Shown here: positions 19,088 through 25,918 of the stretch, in pieces
Layout: each line of letters begins with the position of its first letter
How positions within the stretch are numbered: the stretch's first letter is position 1
NCBI GenBank assembly: GCA_024684515.1
Contig: JAIKWS010000103.1
Location: 1-44,761, forward strand
Length of the DNA stretch: 44,761 bases
Direction of reading: 5' to 3'
Origin: Prevotella sp.
GTDB lineage: Bacteria > Bacteroidota > Bacteroidia > Bacteroidales > Bacteroidaceae
The notes under the pieces: model-generated
Databases searched by the model: none
Told to the model about the DNA's origin: nothing
The model's input: only the letters and a program-made list of their open reading frames with translations
Position numbers and translations under genes: made by a program

Positions 19088-19113
19088 GGGCGTAATGGTT
19101 TGGCCATTCGCCC
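19088..19113. terminator. Hairpin after the BACON-like lipoprotein gene
   Basis: Stem of five plus five pairs with one bulged T (GGGCG-T-AATGG / CCATT-CGCCC) and loop TTTGG, 27 bp after the stop. No T tract follows on the plus strand; on the minus strand the flank is GCTTTTTC. The loop contains the -33 box of the next promoter. Confidence 0.55.
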
Positions 19114-19130
19114 ACTATTCTGTAACTTTG
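19099..19130 (+). promoter_or_regulatory. Promoter of the kelch-AraC regulator gene
   Basis: TTTG (19099-19102), 20 bp, TAACTTTG (19123-19130): full consensus. The transcription start would fall about 30 nt before the ATG at 19169. Confidence 0.8.
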
Positions 19131-19168
19131 CACCACTTTTAGCAGCATGAGGCTGCCCCTTTTACGCG

Positions 19169-20836
19169 ATGAAGATTAAGAAACTATTGCTGCTTTACAT
19201 GCTTTTTGCCGCGTTGCAAGCCAACGCTGCAAAAGGCAGTTCATGCCCAGAGGTGCGCATTGTGCCTGAACGCCTGCCCAGCCTGAACTTGCCGCGCAGC
19301 GGGCACAATATCTTCTACACAAACGGCGAGCTGACGGTGACGGGCGGGCACACCACCAACTTCGTGCCAACGCCCACTGCCGAGTACTACGCCGGTGGCG
19401 AGTGGCACCAGCTGGCGATGGCCTACAGCCACGACAACGGCTTTGCCGTGGTCCTCGGCTCGGGCGAAGTCATCTTGGGCGGTGGGCACGCCGAGCCGTT
19501 GGGCATCGGACAGACCTTCATGCAGGAGCGCTACCAGCCGGCTTCGCACACATTCGAAGGTTTCGGCTGTCTGGACCGTCGGCGGGTGCTGGCCAACGCC
19601 ACGCAGCTGGCCGACGGGCGCATCATCATCAGCGGCAATCACTATGCAGGCGATGGCATTGGCTGCTATGACGGGCAAAGCCACGTGCAGGACCTGGGTA
19701 GCGTCAGGCAGGGGCGCAGCAATCCATACGTTCTTCGCATGGGCGGCGACGATGCTTTCATCCTTGGCGGAAACGACGAGCGCGACCGTCATCCGGACAC
19801 CGTCTGGGTAGACCGCCTGAAGGGTGACGCCGTGCGCGTGCCGTTGTTAGAGCAGTGGCGACTGGTCTACACCGACCAGCCGTTCAGTAGCGATGCCTGC
19901 TGCATAGGCCATGACACCTATCTTCTGGCGGCTACCGACAACATCGGTCAGCTGGCTGTCTTCAAGGTGTGCAGCCAGCAGGGCGAACCCGTCATCTCGC
20001 TGTTGCCAACGGCCAGCCCGATACCGATGCAGAGCCAGTGGGGTGCGATTGCCTACAAAGGTCCGGTCGTGGTCGACAGTGTGCGCCGGCGTGGCTACGT
20101 TATAGGGGTCGACAGTCTGTATCTCCGCCAGTATGTGCTGGTTATTGACTATGGTCAGCAACCGGCAGGACTGACGCTCTGCTATACCGATCCGATGGAG
20201 CACGCTGCCATCACCATACCTGTCGTCACGCCCGACGGCGACTTGCTGCTGGCGGGTGGCATCCCCGGTGACAACTACAAGCCGCTGGTCGACGTGTGGC
20301 TTTACCATTTCGGCACCGAGTCGGCTGCTGTTGTCGTCGCGTCGCGGCAAGTGTGGCTGTGGGCTGCCGTCTTTGCTGTGCTGTTCATGGCCTTTCTCGC
20401 GTACATTATATATATACTCGGATGCAGGCAGACGGTGGCTGAGACTGAGCTGCCGCCGACTGCTGCCCAAGCTGACGCTCCTCAGTCCGACGCTAAAGCT
20501 GCGGAACTCATGGAGCGCATCAGCCTGCTCATGGACCGAGAGCAGCTCTATCTGCGCAGTGACCTGAAGCTGCAGGACGTGGCCGTGGCTCTGCAGACGA
20601 ACAGCAGCTATGTCAGCGAGTGCATCAACAGCCTCCGTGACCAGTCGTTCTCGCAGTTTGTCAACACCTACCGCGTGCACCATGCCCAGGAGCTGTTGCG
20701 CAGTCAGCACGACTTAAAGACGACCATCGTGGCCACCGAGTCAGGCTTTAGCACCGAGGCCTCTTTCTTCCGCAACTTCAAGGCCGTCACCGGCATGACC
20801 CCACGCGAGTGGCTTCAGGAGCAGCTAAAAGAGTGA
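19169..20836 (+). CDS. Membrane-spanning one-component regulator: periplasmic kelch-like propeller, TM, AraC HTH
   Basis: Predicted transcription factor of 555 residues that senses outside the cytoplasm and binds DNA inside. Residues 1-20 are a signal peptide. About 25-385 reads as a kelch/galactose-oxidase-like propeller with repeated Gly-Gly strands (NGELTVTGGHT, SGEVILGGGH, DGRIIISGNH, DAFILGGND, DGDLLLAGGIP). A single TM helix follows (WLWAAVFAVLFMAFLAYIIYIL). After a linker, the last ~100 residues are an AraC/HTH_18 domain (LKLQDVAVALQTNSSYVSECI ... ATESGFSTEASFFRNFKAVTG). There is no histidine kinase or receiver module, unlike hybrid two-component sensors of this phylum. Placed after the giant Asp-box protein and its lipoprotein, it may control them; this is inference. 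Confidence 0.85.
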   Translation: MKIKKLLLLYMLFAALQANAAKGSSCPEVRIVPERLPSLNLPRSGHNIFYTNGELTVTGGHTTNFVPTPTAEYYAGGEWHQLAMAYSHDNGFAVVLGSGEVILGGGHAEPLGIGQTFMQERYQPASHTFEGFGCLDRRRVLANATQLADGRIIISGNHYAGDGIGCYDGQSHVQDLGSVRQGRSNPYVLRMGGDDAFILGGNDERDRHPDTVWVDRLKGDAVRVPLLEQWRLVYTDQPFSSDACCIGHDTYLLAATDNIGQLAVFKVCSQQGEPVISLLPTASPIPMQSQWGAIAYKGPVVVDSVRRRGYVIGVDSLYLRQYVLVIDYGQQPAGLTLCYTDPMEHAAITIPVVTPDGDLLLAGGIPGDNYKPLVDVWLYHFGTESAAVVVASRQVWLWAAVFAVLFMAFLAYIIYILGCRQTVAETELPPTAAQADAPQSDAKAAELMERISLLMDREQLYLRSDLKLQDVAVALQTNSSYVSECINSLRDQSFSQFVNTYRVHHAQELLRSQHDLKTTIVATESGFSTEASFFRNFKAVTGMTPREWLQEQLKE

Positions 20837-20864
20837 GCGTGCAGCGGCACGAAGACTGGAGCAA

Positions 20865-20880
20865 GGTGCATGAATGCACC
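20865..20880. terminator. Short hairpin after the regulator gene
   Basis: GGTGCA-TGAA-TGCACC, a perfect 6-bp stem with a tetraloop, about 30 bp after the stop and a few bases before an A-rich stretch. Terminator function is plausible but the T tract is weak. Confidence 0.4.
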
Positions 20881-20907
20881 ATGTTCCAATAAAAAAGCTC
20901 TGAAATG

Positions 20908-20939
20908 TTTGGTGGATTGAAAAAATAGTTGTACCTTTG
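20908..20939 (+). promoter_or_regulatory. Promoter of rpsJ
   Basis: TTTG (20908-20911), 20 bp, TACCTTTG (20932-20939): full consensus, about 90 bp before the start codon, which leaves room for a structured leader. Confidence 0.85.
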
Positions 20940-20952
20940 CAGCCCGAAAATG

Positions 20953-20987
20953 ACTGGATGCTGAGCAAATGACTCTTTAGCGCCAGT
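20953..20987 (+). promoter_or_regulatory. Structured leader of rpsJ
   Basis: The leader can fold as ACTGG / GCT / GAG pairing with CTC / AGC / CCAGT around a 7-nt loop, with small internal loops. It contains GCTGAGCAAATG and TTTAGCGCCAG, which resemble segments in the rplC leader (see findings). Possible ribosomal-protein autoregulation site; not a family I can name. Confidence 0.4.
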
Positions 20988-21029
20988 TAAAATAGAAAAT
21001 TATAAATCAGTAAAACGTAAATCAAAACA

Positions 21030-21335
21030 ATGAGTCAGAAAATCCGTATCAAGCTGAAGAGCTACGACCACAAGTTGGTAGACAAGTCAGCAGAGAAGAT
21101 TGTGAAGGCTGTCAGGGCAACAGGTGCCGTCATCAGCGGTCCAATACCCCTGCCCACTCACAAGCGTATCTTTACCGTCAACCGTTCGACCTTCGTCAAC
21201 AAGAAGGCACGCGAGCAGTTCCAGCTCAGCGACTACAAACGTCTGATTGACATCTACAGCTCGACAGCCAAGACTGTTGATGCCCTGATGAAACTCGAGC
21301 TTCCCAGTGGCGTGGAGGTTGAGATCAAGGTATAG
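21030..21335 (+). CDS. rpsJ: Ribosomal protein S10
   Basis: Small-subunit protein S10 (NusE), 101 residues, the usual length. It starts [18 protein letters not shown] and carries the conserved [17 protein letters not shown] segment. Normally it heads the S10 operon directly before rplC. Here it stands alone, with its own promoter and a terminator 30 bp after the stop, while rplC lies 11.7 kb downstream. Confidence 0.98.
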   Translation: MSQKIRIKLKSYDHKLVDKSAEKIVKAVRATGAVISGPIPLPTHKRIFTVNRSTFVNKKAREQFQLSDYKRLIDIYSSTAKTVDALMKLELPSGVEVEIKV

Positions 21336-21364
21336 TTCCCTGTAGAACATATAACGATGATGGA

Positions 21365-21396
21365 GGTGGTGTTTCCTATGACTGGGAAGCACCATC
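21365..21396 (+). terminator. Terminator of rpsJ
   Basis: Twelve-pair stem GGTGGTGTTTCC / GGAAGCACCATC with two G-T pairs, an 8-nt loop and the flank TTTATTGTT. It marks rpsJ as a single-gene transcript. Confidence 0.8.
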
Positions 21397-21463
21397 TTTA
21401 TTGTTCACAGGCCTGGATAGTGTGGCATATTTTCTTCCCAGAATAAAAAAACAGACAGAAATA

Positions 21464-21495
21464 TTTGGTAAAATACAAATAATTACTTAATTTTG
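21464..21495 (+). promoter_or_regulatory. Promoter of the histidine-kinase-like gene
   Basis: TTTG (21464-21467), 20 bp, TAATTTTG (21488-21495): full consensus, 27 bp before the chosen ATG, which excludes the in-frame codon at 21493. Confidence 0.8.
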
Positions 21496-21522
21496 CATAC
21501 TGAAGTTTTAATTTTATATAGA

Positions 21523-23022
21523 ATGAACAGGAAACTAATTTATGTACTTCTGAGTCTGTTTTTCTGCTGTCTGTCTGTAAGTGCGCAGGGGGCGACGAAG
21601 AGTGACTTGCAGCTTCAGGCAGAAGGTGAGCATGCGAAAGGCCACATCGCTACTGCACGGTATTTGTATATACGGTCGTTTGAGGACTATGTGAGTAACG
21701 GACAGCTGCAGCAGGGTGTATGGTGTGCCACAAAGGCTACGGCCTTGTATTATAATGAGAACTTCTACAAAGAAGCCTTTGACCTGTTACGCAGGGTGGA
21801 CCAGACCATCGAAGCCAAGGCACAGGGAACAGACAAGGATGCCCTGCACTATATGACTACCAAGGAGCGCCTGCAGATGTATATGAAGCTGAGGAAGACT
21901 GCCAGTGCACTCGACCAGCTCAATATCATGGAGCGGCAGGTAGGAGCTGTCCATAACGACAGTCTGAGCAACGACCTGCTCTATAACAAGGCCATCTATT
22001 ACTATTCGTTCGGACAGAACCAGAAAGGTAATGCCGTGTTTAAGGAAATGTCGGACAAACTGACCGCCGTGGGCGACTATGACAAGGTGGACCAGGTGTA
22101 TCAGACACTGATTGCGAATGGCAGGAAGAGCAATAACGCCAGCATGGTGGCACAGTCGTACAGCAACTATATCGAATGGAAGGATTCGGTGAATGCCCTG
22201 AAGAAAGCAGCAGAGATAGATGCACTGAATCAGCGGATAGCAGCCAACGAGGCAACGATAGCTGACAAGGACAGCTCGCTGTCTTCACGACAGGTCATCA
22301 TTATTGGACTTATCGTACTGGCTGTCGCACTTGCTGCTGCCCTGATATTCGGGGGTCTCGTCCTTTTGCGTTTTATCACCACTACACGTAAGCAGAAGAA
22401 AACCATCAATGAGCTGAAGGAGAACAATGCCCTCAAGGCAAAGTTCATCAGCAATATCTCCGCACAACTGGATCCATCGCTGCAGAGACTGGACAGCAAG
22501 ATTCCCGAGGTGAAGGCACTGAAGGACTTTTCTGAGCATATACAGACACTGGCACAGTTGGATACCAACAATGACGAGGTGGAGCTGGAAGAGGTACAAG
22601 TGCAGTCTTATTGCGAAGCCATGATGGAGGAGATTCGCGGTAAGGTGAAAGATAATGTGGAACTGATTGTGAAAGCACCCAAGATGAGTGCGATGATCAA
22701 CAAAGAGTATGTGTCGCATATCCTGCGTCACTTGCTGAACAATGCAGCTATCTATACTCCTGAGGGTGGGCATATCACCCTCGATTTCAAGAAGCGTAGT
22801 GCTCATACCCAGCAGTTCCTCGTGCTGGATACGGGTTGTGGCATACCGGAAGAGAAGCGTGAGGACGTGTTCAAGCCCTTCCTGGAGATCAAAGACCTCT
22901 CGCAGGGTGATGGTCTCGGCTTGCCCATCTGCAAACAGATGGCTCAGAAGATGAATGGCGACCTGAGCATCGATGCCAGCTTTACGAAGGGCACGCGATT
23001 TGTGCTCGACCTGCGAGCCTAG
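21523..23022 (+). CDS. Sensor histidine-kinase-like membrane protein lacking the H-box histidine
   Basis: Signal-transduction protein of 499 residues. It has a signal peptide (1-21), a helical TPR-like periplasmic region (about 25-250), one TM helix (VIIIGLIVLAVALAAALIFGG), then a coiled coil and a HATPase domain. The ATPase boxes are well kept: LLNNAAIYTPEGG (404-416), DTGCGIP (436-442), GDGLGLPICKQM (near 463). The dimerisation helix reads KFISNISAQLDPSL (307-320), where kinases have KSxFxxNxSHExRTPL: the phospho-accepting His is Ala314. No response regulator lies nearby. It may be a pseudokinase, a kinase acting in trans, or a phosphate-independent ATP sensor. Confidence 0.82.
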   Translation: MNRKLIYVLLSLFFCCLSVSAQGATKSDLQLQAEGEHAKGHIATARYLYIRSFEDYVSNGQLQQGVWCATKATALYYNENFYKEAFDLLRRVDQTIEAKAQGTDKDALHYMTTKERLQMYMKLRKTASALDQLNIMERQVGAVHNDSLSNDLLYNKAIYYYSFGQNQKGNAVFKEMSDKLTAVGDYDKVDQVYQTLIANGRKSNNASMVAQSYSNYIEWKDSVNALKKAAEIDALNQRIAANEATIADKDSSLSSRQVIIIGLIVLAVALAAALIFGGLVLLRFITTTRKQKKTINELKENNALKAKFISNISAQLDPSLQRLDSKIPEVKALKDFSEHIQTLAQLDTNNDEVELEEVQVQSYCEAMMEEIRGKVKDNVELIVKAPKMSAMINKEYVSHILRHLLNNAAIYTPEGGHITLDFKKRSAHTQQFLVLDTGCGIPEEKREDVFKPFLEIKDLSQGDGLGLPICKQMAQKMNGDLSIDASFTKGTRFVLDLRA

Positions 23023-23061
23023 TGCTCTCGTCCTTTCATAAGAAAGCTCTTGCCCTCGTTG

Positions 23062-23811
23062 TCAGAGGCCCATCCAATACTGACGCTCTGCTACATCCAT
23101 CTTCTCGATGGCATAGCGGAGCGTTGTACGTGACATCTGCTGGATATGCTGGCTGAGGAAATCACGCAGCAGCTCCATCGATATGCGCTTGCCCATCTCG
23201 CGCAGCATCCAGCCCACGGCCTTGTGCATCAGGTCATGGGGGTGGCAAAGGTGTATTTCGGCATATCGCAAACACCATGAGGGGTCGCCCATCTGCGATG
23301 TCTTCCAGGTGCAGACGATACTCATGCGCTGTCGCCATAGATTGCTGCTGAATGCCAGTCTGTCAAGGACCTGTTGCTTGTCGCCCAGCTGTGTAGGAAG
23401 CATCAGCCAGTGGCCGAGGATTTTTGGTGCAGACATGTCAACCAGATCCCAGTTGTTGGCACGTTCGGCATATTCCAGGTACATCTCAAGTATTTCATCA
23501 CGGTGCAGGATGGCGTTCCCGTCATTTTCCAATCGCTTTGTTGCCTGTTTCTGGAAAAGAGCGACGAGAATCAGAAAGCCACAGAGACGTACCTCATGCC
23601 AGCGGCACATGAGCAGCTGTGGTACCTCGTCCAGTGGTAGGTCGCCAGCCACCTGTCTCACTACCTCTCTCGTCTGTGGAACCCTGATACCCAGGAATTG
23701 GTCACCATAGCCATAGTCGCCCTCTGCAGTCTTGAAGAATCGCATGAGGACCTGCCGTTGTTCCTCATCATGGAGCGACTCCATGTGCTGGATGATTTCT
23801 GATGCCTTCAT
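23062..23811 (-). CDS. DNA alkylation repair protein, AlkD family
   Basis: Likely a HEAT-like-repeat DNA glycosylase removing alkylated bases. The 249-residue product is made of helical repeats and carries the family segments FLGIRVPQTREVVR (near 39), NNWDLVDMSAPKILG, WRQRMSIVCTW, HKAVGWMLREMGKR and SRTTLRYAIEKM near the end. The DLVD and WxxR...REMGKR features match AlkD. Its ATG overlaps the stop of the superoxide dismutase gene by 4 bp, so both are one operon, which fits a stress-protection role. Confidence 0.88.
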   Translation of the reverse strand: MKASEIIQHMESLHDEEQRQVLMRFFKTAEGDYGYGDQFLGIRVPQTREVVRQVAGDLPLDEVPQLLMCRWHEVRLCGFLILVALFQKQATKRLENDGNAILHRDEILEMYLEYAERANNWDLVDMSAPKILGHWLMLPTQLGDKQQVLDRLAFSSNLWRQRMSIVCTWKTSQMGDPSWCLRYAEIHLCHPHDLMHKAVGWMLREMGKRISMELLRDFLSQHIQQMSRTTLRYAIEKMDVAERQYWMGL

Positions 23812-24401
23812 CTTTGTGCCTGCTCGTATCGCCGTTCGATGATGGGCCAGTCAACGATCTGCCAGAGTGCTGCCAGATGGTCAGGACGACGGTTCTGGTA
23901 GTCAAGATAGTAGGCATGTTCCCATACGTCGAAGGTCAGCAGTGGCGTCAGTCCCTTCTGAATGGGATTGGCAGCATTGGCTTCCTGTGTGATGAGGAGC
24001 TTCCCGTCGTTGTCTGCAGAAAGCCATACCCACCCACTGCCAAAAAGGGTTGCTCCCTTTTTCAGGAAAGCATCCTTGAAAGCCTCCAACGATCCGAAAT
24101 CTCGTTCTATAGCCTCTGCAAGCTTGCCTGTGGGAGCCTGGGCAGGGCAGGCTGAGAACTGCTGGAAATAGAGCTCGTGGTTGAGTACCTGTCCTGCATT
24201 GTTGAGTATGCCACCAGTAGCCTTGCAGACAATCTCCTCGAGAGGTGAGTTCTCGAATCCGCTGTTAGGCAATAGGCCGTTTAGATTGTTCACATACGCA
24301 GCGAGGTGTTTCCCGTGGTGGAATTCCAGTGTCTTTTTACTAATGACTGGCTCGAGTGCGTCAGTCGGGTAGGGCAGTGCCATCAGTGCAAATTTCTCCA
24401 T
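23808..24401 (-). CDS. sodB: Iron/manganese superoxide dismutase
   Basis: Cytosolic detoxification of superoxide. Length 197 residues is standard. Predicted metal ligands are H28 (FHHGKH), H75 (LNHELYF), D158 and H162 (FDVWEHAYYLDY). GSGWVWLSAD and the QEANAANP stretch place it with the Fe/cambialistic enzymes of anaerobic Bacteroidales; the metal cannot be fixed from sequence alone. First gene of a two-gene operon with the AlkD-like gene; TATCTTTG promoter directly upstream, divergent from the sigma factor gene. Confidence 0.96.
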   Translation of the reverse strand: MEKFALMALPYPTDALEPVISKKTLEFHHGKHLAAYVNNLNGLLPNSGFENSPLEEIVCKATGGILNNAGQVLNHELYFQQFSACPAQAPTGKLAEAIERDFGSLEAFKDAFLKKGATLFGSGWVWLSADNDGKLLITQEANAANPIQKGLTPLLTFDVWEHAYYLDYQNRRPDHLAALWQIVDWPIIERRYEQAQR

Positions 24402-24429
24402 ACATTATATAATTATTGGTTTGTTGCTG

Positions 24430-24437
24430 CAAAGATA
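24430..24437 (-). promoter_or_regulatory. -7 element of the sodB promoter
   Basis: TATCTTTG on the minus strand, 29 bp before the start codon; no TTTG at -33. Confidence 0.6.
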
Positions 24438-24480
24438 AAGAAAAAAACGGAAAAAAGTCTCATAATCGTGTAGTTTTTCA

Positions 24481-24488
24481 TAACTTTG
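24481..24488 (+). promoter_or_regulatory. -7 element of the sigma factor promoter
   Basis: TAACTTTG on the plus strand, about 40 bp before the chosen ATG at 24528; no TTTG at -33. A start at 24498 would sit almost on the transcription start. Confidence 0.55.
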
Positions 24489-24527
24489 CTGCGTCTAATG
24501 GGCAAAGATTCAAAAAACAGAACAGCA

Positions 24528-25007
24528 ATGACGACATTAGAAAGACAGTTTGCGCAGACCGTAAAGGAACATAAGAGCACCATTTTTACTGTGTGCTACA
24601 TGTTCTCTCAAGATGCCGACGAGGTCAATGACCTGTTCCAGGAGGTGCTTATGAACCTCTGGAAAGGCTTCGAACGCTTCGAGCATCGTAGTGACATCAA
24701 AACGTGGATCTATCGTGTGGCTCTCAACACTTGTATCTCGCTAGATAGGAAGAAACGGCGTTCTGCTGCCGTTCGCCTGACGATGGACATCAATCTTTTC
24801 GAAGACCGAGATGAGGACACCCGGCAAGTGGACATGCTTCATAAGCGCATCTCCCGTCTGCAACCTTTCGACCGTGCCATTGTCCTGCTCTGGCTCGAGA
24901 ACCTGTCGTATGAGGAAATCGGGCAGATAGTCGGCATCACTGCCAAGAATGTCAGCGTGCGTCTGTACAGGATCAGAGAACAACTCAAGCAAATGTCAAA
25001 TGATTAA
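24528..25007 (+). CDS. ECF-family RNA polymerase sigma factor
   Basis: Alternative sigma factor of 159 residues. Region 2 is seen in EVNDLFQEVLMNLWKGFERF and DIKTWIYRVALNTCISLDRKKR (about 33-70). Region 4 is seen in LQPFDRAIVLLWLENLSYEEIGQIVG followed by ITAKNVSVRLYRIREQLKQ (about 110-155), the recognition helix. The start at 24528 was chosen because of the promoter position; 24486 and 24498 are in-frame alternatives. The next gene begins 13 bp after the stop and encodes a membrane protein, a common place for an anti-sigma factor. Confidence 0.92.
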   Translation: MTTLERQFAQTVKEHKSTIFTVCYMFSQDADEVNDLFQEVLMNLWKGFERFEHRSDIKTWIYRVALNTCISLDRKKRRSAAVRLTMDINLFEDRDEDTRQVDMLHKRISRLQPFDRAIVLLWLENLSYEEIGQIVGITAKNVSVRLYRIREQLKQMSND

Positions 25008-25020
25008 ACCCCTACCCATT

Positions 25021-25617
25021 ATGAACAACGAATTGGAAGATATGCGCCAGCAGATGGCTGCTTTGAAGAAGAAGCTGGATGAACAGGAGATTGTGAACGA
25101 CCGGATTATCCGTCAGTCGATGAAACGAAACGTGTTGAATATCAACCGAAAGTACTATATCGTTATGGCCTTAGGCCTCTTCATGATCCCTTATGGCTAT
25201 TGGGTTTTTGTGAAGTTGTCGGGCTTCTCAATGGCTTTCTGGATCGGAACGAGTATCTTTATGCTTGTCTGTGTTGCTAATACGTATATAACAGGAAGGG
25301 ATCTGCGTGCTGATAGCCTTATTCAGGACGATCTGCTCGAAGCAAGGAGAAAGGTGGCACGTGCTAAGAAACGTGACAGCCAGTGGTTGCTGGTAGGCAT
25401 TCCTCTGGTGGTGCTGTGGATGATGTGGTTCTTTTATGAGTGTACTACGACAGAGAGTTCCGAAGGCCTGGGGTCAATTCCTAATGAACCGCTTGCCTGG
25501 GGTGGTGTGGTAGGTGGTATTGTAGGAACCATCATCGGCCTGAAGATCCATTTTAAGACTCAGCATCAGTATGAGGAGATTATCGATCAGATAGAAAACC
25601 TGACTGCCAGTGAGTAG
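25021..25617 (+). CDS. Four-helix membrane protein, possible anti-sigma partner
   Basis: No family recognised with certainty. The 198-residue protein starts with a charged amphipathic stretch (NELEDMRQQMAALKKKLDEQ, likely coiled coil). Two TM helices follow (about 42-61 and 68-90), then a cytosolic charged loop (LLEARRKVARAKKRDSQ), then two further TM helices (WLLVGIPLVVLWMMWFFYE; GGVVGGIVGTIIGL). No zinc-binding HxxxCxxC anti-sigma motif is present. Its 13-bp distance from the sigma gene argues for cotranscription and a regulatory link; that role is inference. Confidence 0.75.
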   Translation: MNNELEDMRQQMAALKKKLDEQEIVNDRIIRQSMKRNVLNINRKYYIVMALGLFMIPYGYWVFVKLSGFSMAFWIGTSIFMLVCVANTYITGRDLRADSLIQDDLLEARRKVARAKKRDSQWLLVGIPLVVLWMMWFFYECTTTESSEGLGSIPNEPLAWGGVVGGIVGTIIGLKIHFKTQHQYEEIIDQIENLTASE

Positions 25618-25648
25618 CCTATAGAATGATTCTTGTCTGTCTGAGGGC

Positions 25649-25740
25649 TTTTTCCCTCACTGCACTCCAGAACTTTTTCCAGTGTACTCGAAAAATATTT
25701 CCTGTGCACTGGAAAAAAACTGCTACCACACTCGAAAAAT
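25649..25740. repeat. 22-bp palindrome array E (four units)
   Basis: Within the ~300-bp gap before the TonB receptor gene. The trinucleotide ACT of each dyad recurs at 25664, 25686, 25708 and 25730, exactly 22 bp apart. The clearest units are TTTTTCCAGTGTACTCGAAAAA (shown here only by its centre GTAC, 25684-25687) and TTTCCTGTGCACTGGAAA (25699-25716); the first and last are degenerate. Spacers are A/T-rich. A small hairpin TGAGGG/CCCTCA with a T-filled loop (25642-25659) adjoins it. The rest of the gap, apart from the promoter, shows nothing. Confidence 0.75.
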
Positions 25741-25872
25741 GACGGTATGACAGTGATAGCATCCAGGTGCAGAACATAGCAGATAAGTAGCCCGTTCAGA
25801 ACCTGAAACACTGTGGTGCAAGATGAAATCAGCTATGTATAGGGCCGCCATTGTCAATAATTGGAAGAAAAT

Positions 25873-25904
25873 CTTGCGTGGTTGCAAAAAAAATAGTATA
25901 TTTG
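25873..25904 (+). promoter_or_regulatory. Promoter of the TonB receptor gene
   Basis: CTTG (25873-25876, three of four), 20 bp, TATATTTG (25897-25904), 14 bp before the ATG at 25919. It excludes in-frame start codons further upstream. Confidence 0.7.
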
Positions 25905-25918
25905 CAGCATTGAGAAAG

